The notes: generated from the letters alone by a model not told the origin. A stretch of DNA of 12,006 nucleotides from an uncultured Amaricoccus sp. (GCF_937858865.1 NZ_CALLYO010000204.1:1-12006); one strand, 5' to 3'; counted from the stretch's first letter, positions 7,238-12,006 are shown. Numbers and translations: made by a program.

Positions 7238-7283
7238 CCTTGACGCCAGCATTCCGGGCGTTGCTACGAAGGGAACATTCTCG
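7238..7283 (+). promoter_or_regulatory. Structured leader 3 with sequestered Shine-Dalgarno
   Basis: CCTT (7238-7241) pairs with AAGG (7269-7272). ACGCC (7243-7247) pairs with GGCGT (7257-7261) around a 9-nt loop. Loop bases AGCA (7248-7251) could also pair with TGCT (7262-7265) as a pseudoknot. AAGGGAA (7269-7275) is the SD, eight bases before an ATG at 7284. It is weaker than leaders 1 and 2 but has the same order and spacing. Confidence 0.42.
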
Positions 7284-7406
7284 ATGCAGCACAGAAACCG
7301 GGCCCGGCAGCGACGCCGGCTCGAACCGCGGCGCAGCCTCGGCTGCCAGCGCGCCCGAGCCGATCGCCGTCGTTGGCGCGCCACAATCTCGCCGGAGGGC
7401 CAGGAC

Positions 7407-7853
7407 ATGAGTGCCCTCAGGCTACGCTGGGCCGACGCCGGGACGGCGGCCGCCTGGTTCCAGCTGCGCGACCTCGCACCGCGGCTCGCTGCGCTCGTTC
7501 ACTGCCCGGTACCCGACCGGCAGCTGCATGTCGTGCTCGACTGGGTCGACCAGCTCGCGCTTCCCGACGCCGGGCCGGCGCTCGCGCTCGACCGCCTCCG
7601 GGAGGTGCTGCCGGCGATGACGACCTGCTTCGTGGGCGCCCATACCTACGCGGTCACCCCGGCATCGGCGGGCCGCGGCGAGGCCCTCGAGCTCCACGAT
7701 CCGGACGGCTGCGGCCGCGTGGTCGGGCGGGTCCTGCCGCTCCTCTCGATGATTACGATGTCGCTCCACGGGGCCGAGGGTGACCGCCTGGTCAAGGCGG
7801 TCCACGCCGACCTCGTGAGGATGCTCGAGCGCATCTGGGCAGTAGGCCGGTGA
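7407..7853 (+). CDS. Small orphan protein, 148 aa
   Basis: The product begins MSALRLRWADAGTAAAWFQL. It looks like a compact soluble helical protein: RDLAPRLAALV, QLHVVLDWVDQLAL and LALDRLREVLPAM are amphipathic, and a strand region (TTCFVGAHTYAVTPA) precedes a final helix (LVKAVHADLVRMLERIW). No signal peptide or known motif is seen. GGAGGG at 7394-7399 is well spaced for the ATG at 7407. An in-frame start at 7284, positioned by leader 3, would add 41 mostly Arg-rich residues and is less natural. In the +1 frame the same stretch reads as a 41-codon segment whose TGA overlaps this ATG (ATGA). Leader 3 may therefore drive a short coupled upstream frame. The function is unknown. Confidence 0.62.
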   Translation: MSALRLRWADAGTAAAWFQLRDLAPRLAALVHCPVPDRQLHVVLDWVDQLALPDAGPALALDRLREVLPAMTTCFVGAHTYAVTPASAGRGEALELHDPDGCGRVVGRVLPLLSMITMSLHGAEGDRLVKAVHADLVRMLERIWAVGR

Positions 7854-7867
7854 CGACGCGCCACAGC

Positions 7868-7889
7868 GCCGGAGCCGAACGGCTCCGGC
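7868..7889 (+). terminator. 9-bp hairpin after the 148-aa gene
   Basis: GCCGGAGCC and GGCTCCGGC form a perfect stem with a GAAC loop, 15 bases after the stop. No T-tract follows, so terminator strength is uncertain. Confidence 0.4.
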
Positions 7890-8167
7890 CAATATGCTGC
7901 GTCGGGATCCACCTGCCTGTTGCCATCGACGGGAGCCTTCTCCGCCATCGTCGTTCGCGCGCTGCAACTCGATGCTCGAACGACCTTGGCCGACCTGCTG
8001 CGCCGGGGTCCCTACTGCCCGTCATCGCCGCCGGCGATGGCGGACCTCTTTCCGCGTTAACCCTGCGCGTCGAACCGGCATCCGGTCGTTTCCCGATCGC
8101 GCCGGTGCACACCCAGCCTCCTGTCGTGGCGGGGAGAAGTCCCTCTCCGCCCGGGCGGATGCGAACG
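7890..8167. other. Intergenic stretch without a convincing gene
   Basis: No good start with an SD is present. One frame, continuing in phase from the upstream gene past its TGA, stays open to the TAA at 8058-8060. It reads plausibly near its end (FSAIVVRALQLDARTTLADL), so it may be a remnant of a small gene or an old C-terminal extension. The remainder up to the next gene shows nothing recognisable. Confidence 0.3.
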
Positions 8168-8479
8168 ATGGCTGATCTCGGGACCTCGACCTTCATGAGC
8201 GCGATCGTCGTCGACGGCGCCCCGCTATTTCTCGTGACCGGCGAGGAACTGGCGCGGGCCATGCGCTTCGAGGGCGGCGTAACCAGCGCCTTCCGCGACT
8301 GGTGCAGGAAGTTCGGCATCAAGACCGTCCCCGGCCGAAACAACGTCTACGACCCCAAGCACGTGCGGGAGCGGCTCGATGCGGCGCAGGGGATGTCCCG
8401 CCCGCAGGCCGCGGCCGACGCGCCGACCAAACCATCGCTTGTCGAACAGAGGAGGGCGCGCCGTGACGGACGCCATTAA
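8168..8479 (+). CDS. Small DNA-binding-like protein overlapping the recombinase gene
   Basis: The product is 103 aa from the ATG at 8168. In-frame alternatives are 8159 and 8195, and none has a good SD, so the start is uncertain. Residues about 18-70 (FLVTGEELARAMRFEGGVTS, then FRDWCRKFGIKTVPGRNNVYDPKHVRERLDA) look like an HTH plus wing, as in excisionase or AlpA-like proteins that read a DNA site. The C-terminal part is basic and probably disordered. Its last 17 bases overlap the GTG start of the downstream recombinase, implying translational coupling. Such pairs of small HTH protein and integrase are common in prophage-like and integrative elements, and the small partner usually directs excision or represses the integrase. 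The role is inferred from context. Confidence 0.65.
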   Translation: MADLGTSTFMSAIVVDGAPLFLVTGEELARAMRFEGGVTSAFRDWCRKFGIKTVPGRNNVYDPKHVRERLDAAQGMSRPQAAADAPTKPSLVEQRRARRDGRH

Positions 8480-9611
8480 TCTCTCGGGCATCCACCGAGT
8501 TCCGAAGACGCTGTCTGGGGGCCGCGTTCGCATCTATCACTACGTCTATCGCGGCGGGCCGCAGTTCTGGAACAGCGACAGCGACATCGAGGAAGGGAGC
8601 GACGCGTACAAGGAGGCGTTCCGCGCGGCGAAGGAAGGGGAGCGCGTTGGGCGCGTTCCGGCGGACCGCTACTCGGTGCCTGGGGTGGTCGCACGTTTTC
8701 GGCAGTCAGCGCACTACCTCACGAAGGAGCCGAGGACGAAGGGCGACTATGACGAGTTCCTGGACTCCTTCGAGGAGGAGTTCCGCGAGGATTCAATCAA
8801 GATGTTCGAGGAGAAGCAATCCGTCGGCGAGATCAACGCGTGGAAGAATGGCTGGGCGCGCTCGAAGAAGCGCTATGACTACGCCACCACCGTGGCTACC
8901 CTCTTCCTCAACTGGGCGAAGGACACCGACTGCAGCATCGACCATCACTACCACGTCAGGACCAAGCGCCTCTACAAGGCGGGTCGCGCCGAGATTATCT
9001 GGCTGCCGGGCGAGATCGATGCCCTTCGGGCTGTCGCAACCGAGCGCGAGGAGCGGGTCCTCATTGCGGCGTCGCAGGGCCTGACGCCTCAGGACATTGG
9101 AATCCTGACCCAGGATCATGTTCAGCGGACGCCGGAGGGCCGCCGCCTCTACTTCCGCCGCACAAAGACGTCGAACCCGGTCAGCATTCCCGTCACGCCG
9201 GAGATGGGTAGGCTGATCGACACCACCCCGGCCAACCAGAAGTACTTGGTTGTCTCCCTGACCGGAAAGAAGCTCACCGCGGAGCGGGCTTCGGGGATCA
9301 TCCGGAAGCTGAAGCGGCGCGCCAACGCGGCGGCCGCTGCCGATCCGATGCTCTTCCACGTCCGCGACGAGCTGCGGGCGAACGACCTGCGCGGGACCGC
9401 GGCGACCGAACTGCTTCGCGCCGGCTGCTCGCTCAACGAGATCGCCGTGACCATGGGCTGGGGCCTGCGCCACGCGGGCAATATCATCGAGAGATACGCA
9501 GCCCTCGTCCCCGAGGTCGCCGACGAGGTCATGCGCAAGCTCGCCGCCGCGCGGAAGAGGGCGGACGAAGAGAAGAAGGAGCGGGAAGAGAAGGAAGGGA
9601 AGTCGGCGTAG
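8463..9611 (+). CDS. Tyrosine recombinase (phage-integrase family) with substituted active-site residues (382 aa)
   Basis: The GTG at 8463 has GGAGGG six bases upstream. Residues 1-35 contain RVRIYHYVYRGGPQFW, the arm-binding-type N-terminus of this integrase family. A core-binding domain spans about 70-190 and a catalytic domain about 195-370. NDLRGTAATELLRAGCSLNE and IIERYAAL clearly mark the family. Relatives I recall have GQRxxD in box I and HDLRGT in box II. Here box I reads GLTPQDIGIL, with Thr208 at the Arg position. Box II is N307-D-L-R310, with Asn for His. The third position is W333 (MGWG), a known alternative to His. The nucleophile Y345 is present. It could be catalytically weak or adapted. 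Codon use is less GC-extreme than in neighbours, suggesting separate acquisition. The C-terminus is a Lys/Glu-rich tail. Confidence 0.87.
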   Translation: MTDAINLSGIHRVPKTLSGGRVRIYHYVYRGGPQFWNSDSDIEEGSDAYKEAFRAAKEGERVGRVPADRYSVPGVVARFRQSAHYLTKEPRTKGDYDEFLDSFEEEFREDSIKMFEEKQSVGEINAWKNGWARSKKRYDYATTVATLFLNWAKDTDCSIDHHYHVRTKRLYKAGRAEIIWLPGEIDALRAVATEREERVLIAASQGLTPQDIGILTQDHVQRTPEGRRLYFRRTKTSNPVSIPVTPEMGRLIDTTPANQKYLVVSLTGKKLTAERASGIIRKLKRRANAAAAADPMLFHVRDELRANDLRGTAATELLRAGCSLNEIAVTMGWGLRHAGNIIERYAALVPEVADEVMRKLAAARKRADEEKKEREEKEGKSA

Positions 9612-9629
9612 CCGACGGTCGACTTTCCC
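9597..9629 (+). terminator. Nested hairpin at the end of the third recombinase gene
   Basis: GTCGGC (9602-9607) pairs with GCCGAC (9611-9616), overlapping the stop codon. Alternatively GGGAAGTCG (9597-9605) pairs with CGACTTTCCC (9620-9629) with one bulged base. It lies between convergent units, so it could act in both directions. There is no T-tract. Confidence 0.35.
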
Positions 9630-9970
9630 GCATCGGCCATCTCGGCACGTCGCGGCATGGCCTGAACACGACCATCGTGCTCTGGTGCCGGGCATCGAAC
9701 GCCTGGCGAATGTCGGGCTGACTGTCGAAGTCGACTCTTCCAGCCACAGCATCCCGGCCAACTCCGGCGAAGAGAGAAGGTCGGGAAGGACTTGCTTCTG
9801 AGCCCGGCAGGTTCCGCACCAGGCGCGGCGACATGGACGAGGATCGGCCTGCCTTCTGCGTGTGCCTTCTCGAAAGCGCCTGCGCTGAAAGGCGCGGTCT
9901 CGGTGGAATGGACGGACAGCGGCAGGGCGAGAACCGCCACAGCGGTGAGGACTGCGCGTCGGGTAATCAT
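9630..9970 (-). pseudogene. Frameshifted periplasmic thioredoxin-family gene
   Basis: From the ATG at 9970 (minus strand) the product begins MITRRAVLTAVAVLALPLSV, an export signal, followed by SAGAFEKAHAEGRPILVHVA, the start of a thioredoxin fold. The frame then shifts near 9822. In the next frame the sequence reads APWCGTCRAQKQVL, with an intact WCxxC redox motif, up to GMLWLE. A second shift near 9736 restores VDFDSQPDIRQAFDARHQST and MVVF in a third frame. The end fades into unrelated sequence close to the convergent recombinase gene, so the 3' end is approximate. At least two frameshifts separate recognisable parts, so no functional protein is expected unless they are sequencing errors. 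The ancestral role would be periplasmic disulfide or thiol redox work. Confidence 0.7.
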
Positions 9971-10432
9971 ATCGTGTTCGGTCCTCAAGGCTTCTACGGC
10001 CGGCGCGATGTCCAGTGCGAAATGGTCGAAGAGCATATCGGCTGCTTCCCGCGCCGCCTCCGGCGCGGTGATCAGGAGATGGACCGCGTCATTGGCGACC
10101 GACAGGTCGAAGCGCAGGAAGGCGCAGCATTCCTGTTCCTTGCGCACCATCTCGTGCACGTCGTCCACCGCTTCCGGCCCATAGACGAGATAGAGCGTCA
10201 GGGCAGAACGCATGGACTTCGTCCGGTGCCGCTCGGCAATGCGCCTGATCCACTTGGCGTGACTTTTGAAATCGTCCGGCTGGAGCGCGCAGGCGATCTC
10301 TGCAGTCTCGTCCCGGGCCGGGAAAGAAGGCGCGCATCCGCAGGCCGACGTCGAGCACCCTGCGGCTAAGCTTGTCACGGCCTGACGGCGCCGCAGGACA
10401 TGCCAGGCAAGCACTCCCGCACCGGCGGCGAT
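9968..10432 (-). pseudogene. 5'-truncated gene for membrane-anchored Cys-rich protein, beside thioredoxin remnant
   Basis: The minus-strand frame contains AIAAGAGVLAWHVLRRRQ, which looks like the end of a transmembrane helix. A Cys cluster (GCSTSACGCAP) follows, then a conserved-looking domain: ACALQPDDFKSHAKWI, then YGPEAVDDVHEMVRKEQECC and AFLRFDL, ending AREAADMLFDHFA. I associate such domains with metal-handling or mercury-type loci, but the exact family is uncertain. The mobile cassette at 10433 interrupts it at ATC GCC GCC. Rejoining across the cassette (continuing at 11886) gives no start codon before the tRNA, so the 5' part was already missing. The 3' end runs in frame into the thioredoxin gene without a stop, another sign of decay. 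The operon order suggests the two genes once worked together. Confidence 0.55.
10424..10432 (+). repeat. 9-bp target-site duplication, left copy
   Basis: GGCGGCGAT lies directly before the left terminal repeat and is repeated exactly at 11877-11885 directly after the right terminal repeat. The perfect 9-bp match on both sides marks a transposition event. Confidence 0.85.
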
Positions 10433-10498
10433 TGACGCATTCCGCCCCATAGGACATAGGCCGGAGGCCCTGCTGACCATCCCGTCGGCAGGGCCTTG
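10433..10498 (+). repeat. 66-bp direct repeat, copy 1 (left end of cassette)
   Basis: It matches 11729-11793 at 63 of 66 positions: two substitutions and one missing C in copy 2. It includes the terminal inverted repeat sequence and a 12-bp hairpin. Confidence 0.9.
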
Positions 10499-10506
10499 TT
10501 CTTTTT
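10466..10506 (+). terminator. Intrinsic terminator at left end of cassette
   Basis: GGCCCTGCTGAC and GTCGGCAGGGCC form a 12-bp stem with one T-G wobble and a CATCCC loop, followed by TTGTTCTTTTT. No plus-strand gene lies just before it, so it would shield the cassette gene from read-through from the recombinase side. Confidence 0.7.
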
Positions 10507-10531
10507 GAGATTTCCTTCATCCGACTTAGGG

Positions 10532-10807
10532 TTAATGACCGCCGAGCGCCGTAGGAATTCCTACGGGCAACAGTTTGGCGCTAATCTTGTCCTCGAGCTT
10601 TGTTTCCCCGCGGAACGGCCAATCTCCTTTGCCGCCCGCATTCGGCCCCTTGACCCTTGTTGTGAAGGGGATCCCGAACGTGATGAGCGTGCCCACGCGC
10701 CGCATTAGGTCGCCCGCGTCGCGAGGATCGGCTATGGTGTACCGGCAAGTCTGCGCTCTGGGGGCCTCGATGACGCGCTTGGGGTTGTGCCTGGTCTCGT
10801 CGGTCAT
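10532..10807 (-). CDS. Possible small antisense gene, 91 aa, unknown
   Basis: The minus-strand frame starts at the ATG ending at 10807, with a GAGG nine bases upstream, and begins MTDETRHNPKRVIEAPRAQT. Further on it reads LMRRVGTLITFGIPFTTRVK and ends TALGGH. Codons in its first third end almost always in G or C, which favours real coding. It overlaps the first 38 bases of the divergent hydrolase gene, so both cannot be freely transcribed at once. No family is recognised. It may be a remnant of cargo or chance coding in GC-rich DNA. Confidence 0.33.
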   Translation of the reverse strand: MTDETRHNPKRVIEAPRAQTCRYTIADPRDAGDLMRRVGTLITFGIPFTTRVKGPNAGGKGDWPFRGETKLEDKISAKLLPVGIPTALGGH

Positions 10808-11666
10808 GGCGTTTGCCTCGCCAATGGCGGCATCGTCCCAGATGCCCGAGCCGACGATGACCGAGGCCGCCGGCGCGGCGTTTCCGACGGTGATGGCCGG
10901 CGCGGGGGAGCCGGTGCTATTCGTGCACGGGGCACTCGGCGACTACCGGAAATGGGACGGGCTCTGGCAGGACATCGCCAAGGGCCATCGCTTCATCGCT
11001 TATACCCAGCGCTGGCATGGAACCTCGGCCTGGCCTGCCGACAAGCCCTACTCGCGCGACATTCAGGACGACGACCTCGTCGCCATCCTGCATGCCCTGG
11101 GCGAGCCCATGAACCTCGTCGGCCTGTCGAACGGCGGTGCCGTCGCGCTGCGGGCCGCGCTGCGGGCGCCCGAGCTGGTGCGGAGCGTCGTCCTCTACGA
11201 AGCGAACGTGCCGGAGCTGCTGATCGGCACCGCCGAGGGCAGGGCGACGATCGAGGCATTCCAGCGCGGGCTGGGCGAGACGTCGGACGCGCTGGTCTCC
11301 ACCGATACCGCGCAGGCAGCCCGGTCGTTCGTGGAGGCACTCTACGTCCTGCCGAAGGGCGGGTTCGATACCCTCGACCCGGTGCAGAAGGCGATGGTGC
11401 TCGACAACGTCCACACGCTGCCGATGATGTGGAACGCGCCCGACCCGATGCCGCTGACCTGCACCGCGCTCGGCAAGATCACGGCACCCGTGCTCGTCGT
11501 CTACGGCTCCGAGACGTTTCCCTTCTTCAAGGCAGTGGCGAAGCGGATCGCGGAGTGCGTGCCGAACGCCAGGCTGGCCGCGCTGGAGGGCGTCGGCCAT
11601 ATCGGGCCCGTTGTGGCCAAGGATGCGTTCGTCGCGCTGGCGCTCGGTTTCGTCGACGCGCAGTGA
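10770..11666 (+). CDS. Exported alpha/beta-fold hydrolase (298 aa), cassette passenger
   Basis: This is a probable serine hydrolase acting outside the cytoplasm. The first 24 residues (MTRLGLCLVSSVMAFASPMA then ASSQ) form a Sec-type signal peptide, which supports the ATG at 10770, preceded by a G-rich SD five bases upstream. The oxyanion-loop motif FVHGALGD lies at about residues 51-58. The nucleophile elbow is GLSNGG with Ser120. The catalytic His is H277 in GVGHIGP. The usual acid after the VVYG strand is unclear: the sequence reads GSETFPFF, so Glu248 may serve in place of Asp. Length and motif spacing match alpha/beta hydrolases of the haloperoxidase, esterase and epoxide-hydrolase type, and the substrate cannot be told. 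It is the main gene in a transposase-less cassette, so it is probably horizontally acquired. Confidence 0.85.
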   Translation: MTRLGLCLVSSVMAFASPMAASSQMPEPTMTEAAGAAFPTVMAGAGEPVLFVHGALGDYRKWDGLWQDIAKGHRFIAYTQRWHGTSAWPADKPYSRDIQDDDLVAILHALGEPMNLVGLSNGGAVALRAALRAPELVRSVVLYEANVPELLIGTAEGRATIEAFQRGLGETSDALVSTDTAQAARSFVEALYVLPKGGFDTLDPVQKAMVLDNVHTLPMMWNAPDPMPLTCTALGKITAPVLVVYGSETFPFFKAVAKRIAECVPNARLAALEGVGHIGPVVAKDAFVALALGFVDAQ

Positions 11667-11684
11667 GGCCGGCGGTCGACGCGT

Positions 11685-11718
11685 GACGGAGCGGCATTCG
11701 AGGATCGAATGCTCCGTC
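11685..11718 (+). terminator. Long hairpin after the hydrolase gene
   Basis: GCATTCGA (11694-11701) pairs with TCGAATGC (11705-11712) around GGA, and GACGGA (11685-11690) pairs with TCCGTC (11713-11718) with a GCG bulge. It lies 18 bases after the stop. There is no T-tract, so it is a likely but not certain terminator. Confidence 0.45.
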
Positions 11719-11728
11719 GGTCCGTCGG

Positions 11729-11793
11729 TGACGCATTCGCCCCATAGGACATAGGCCGGAGGCCTTGCCGACCATCCCGTCGGCAGGGCCTTG
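11729..11793 (+). repeat. 65-bp direct repeat, copy 2
   Basis: This is the internal copy of 10433-10498. The hairpin stem differs at two places, and each difference keeps pairing by swapping a G-C pair for a G-T wobble, as if the structure were maintained. Confidence 0.88.
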
Positions 11794-11876
11794 CAAGGAT
11801 GACTTCGACGTCTTCGTCGCGCAGGCCCGCGCCTCCGGCGCCATCGACTGCATGTCCTAAGGAACGGAATGCGTCA
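11729..11876 (+). mobile_element. 148-bp MITE-like unit forming the right end of the cassette
   Basis: It starts TGACGCATTCGCCCC and ends with the inverted partner at 11852-11876. It contains the same 12-bp hairpin as the cassette left end (11761-11790) but no T-tail. Its flanks do not form a duplication by themselves (GTCCGTCGG versus GGCGGCGAT), so the unit that last moved was the larger 10433-11876 element. Just before the right end, one frame reads DFDVFVAQARASGAIDCMS and stops within the repeat, possibly the last codons of a lost transposase or host gene. Confidence 0.65.
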
Positions 11877-11885
11877 GGCGGCGAT
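11877..11885 (+). repeat. 9-bp target-site duplication, right copy
   Basis: GGCGGCGAT follows directly after the right terminal repeat and is identical to 10424-10432. Confidence 0.85.
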
Positions 11886-11895
11886 GGCGGGGGCC

Positions 11896-11927
11896 GTAAA
11901 CCGCCCCGGTAAACCGCCTGTAAACCG
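11896..11927 (+). repeat. Three GTAAACCG repeats beside tRNA-Cys
   Basis: GTAAACCG occurs at 11896-11903, 11909-11916 and 11920-11927, with start-to-start spacings of 13 and 11 bp. A degenerate GAAACCCGGTAAG lies at 11937-11949, just before the tRNA 3' end. Such spaced short repeats next to a tRNA resemble recombinase arm sites or regulator-binding sites. The role is inference. Confidence 0.45.
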
Positions 11928-11951
11928 GGCAGGCCGAAACCCGGTAAGCGT

Positions 11952-12006
11952 TGGAGGCGACGACCGGAATCGAACCGGTGTGCACGGATTTGCAATCCGC
12001 TGCGTA
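11952..12006 (-). tRNA. tRNA-Cys (GCA), 3' portion, 5' end beyond window
   Basis: Read on the minus strand, the sequence gives an anticodon stem-loop with loop TTGCAAA, whose anticodon GCA lies at 11993-11991. A T-arm follows (ACCGGTTCGATTCCGGT, with the TTCGATT loop), then the acceptor 3' strand ending GCCTCCA with CCA encoded at 11954-11952. The anticodon stem GCGGA/TCCGT pairs well with one G-T. About 55 of roughly 75 bases are in the window. The 3' end faces the mobile region, the usual geometry for island integration at a tRNA. Confidence 0.92.

Larger units (their letters stand above)
10433..11876 (+). mobile_element. Transposase-less mobile cassette carrying an alpha/beta hydrolase gene
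   Basis: This 1444-bp unit begins TGACGCATTCCG and ends with the inverted CGGAATGCGTCA. The 25-bp ends (10433-10457 and 11852-11876) match at 22 positions. A perfect 9-bp direct repeat, GGCGGCGAT, flanks it. Inside are an intrinsic terminator, a possible small minus-strand frame and an exported hydrolase gene, but no transposase. This fits a mobile insertion cassette moved in trans by an insertion sequence with the same ends. The 9-bp duplication is compatible with IS4- or IS1-type enzymes, but the family is not identified. The left 66 bp recur internally at 11729. Confidence 0.82.

Noticed and set aside
161..8886. 16-bp exact repeat CGCTATGACTACGCCA at 161-176 and 8871-8886
   Set aside because: Both copies lie inside coding sequence that reads Tyr-Asp-Tyr-Ala in frame. 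No structure flanks them and no other similarity surrounds them, so coincidence is likely.
9149..9629. Minus-strand extension of the remnant frame across the third recombinase
   Set aside because: Past about 9630 the sequence is simply the complement of the recombinase C-terminus and loses all thioredoxin likeness.
11729..11885. Independent transposition of the 148-bp unit at its present place
   Set aside because: Its immediate left flank (GTCCGTCGG) does not match the right flank (GGCGGCGAT). The matching duplication lies at the outer cassette end.
11896..11949. CRISPR-like array
   Set aside because: The repeats are only 8 bp with 3-5 bp gaps, far below CRISPR repeat and spacer sizes, and no cas gene is near.

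Overview
The window is about two-thirds G+C and uses the G/C-ending codons of a high-GC alphaproteobacterium. The tyrosine recombinase types and the tRNA-Cys fit that, but the genus cannot be read from the sequence. Nearly everything is accessory or mobile DNA, and no core metabolic gene is visible. The only core-type gene is the tRNA-Cys cut off at the right edge.

Layout: (1) Positions 2-1471 hold the C-terminal part of a large replication-accessory-like protein with a helix-turn-helix (HTH) motif. (2) Positions 1586-5297 are a tight three-gene operon: a 75-aa excisionase-like HTH protein, a 712-aa tyrosine recombinase with an N-terminal XRE-like HTH, and a 465-aa second tyrosine recombinase that overlaps it by 77 bp. 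Both recombinases keep R, HxxR, H and Y. A 243-aa coiled-coil protein with a ribbon-helix-helix-like C-terminus follows at 5578-6309. The arrangement recalls Tn554-type multi-recombinase transposons, but the proteins look distinct. (3) Positions 6304-7853 carry small orphan genes. Three of their starts are preceded by the same kind of structured leader: a 5' CCTTGA arm, a hairpin, and a 3' arm containing the AAGGGAA-type Shine-Dalgarno (SD), then 7-8 nt to ATG. This looks like a shared translational switch. (4) Positions 8168-9611 are a small HTH protein overlapping a third tyrosine recombinase, whose box I Arg and box II His appear replaced by Thr and Asn. (5) Positions 9630-10432, minus strand, hold decayed remnants of a metal/redox-type pair: a Cys-rich domain protein that has lost its 5' end and a frameshifted periplasmic thioredoxin.

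(6) Positions 10433-11876 form a transposase-less mobile cassette with 25-bp imperfect terminal inverted repeats (22/25) and a perfect 9-bp target duplication (GGCGGCGAT). Its passenger is an exported alpha/beta hydrolase. Its left end is repeated internally, which leaves a 148-bp MITE-like unit at the right end. (7) Positions 11896-11927 carry three spaced GTAAACCG repeats beside the 3' end of tRNA-Cys (11952-12006, minus strand). Without the cassette, the third recombinase gene would lie about 0.9 kb from the tRNA 3' end, which resembles the border of a tRNA-targeted island.

The most interesting items are the paired-recombinase operon, the repeated SD-sequestering leaders, and the hydrolase-carrying cassette.
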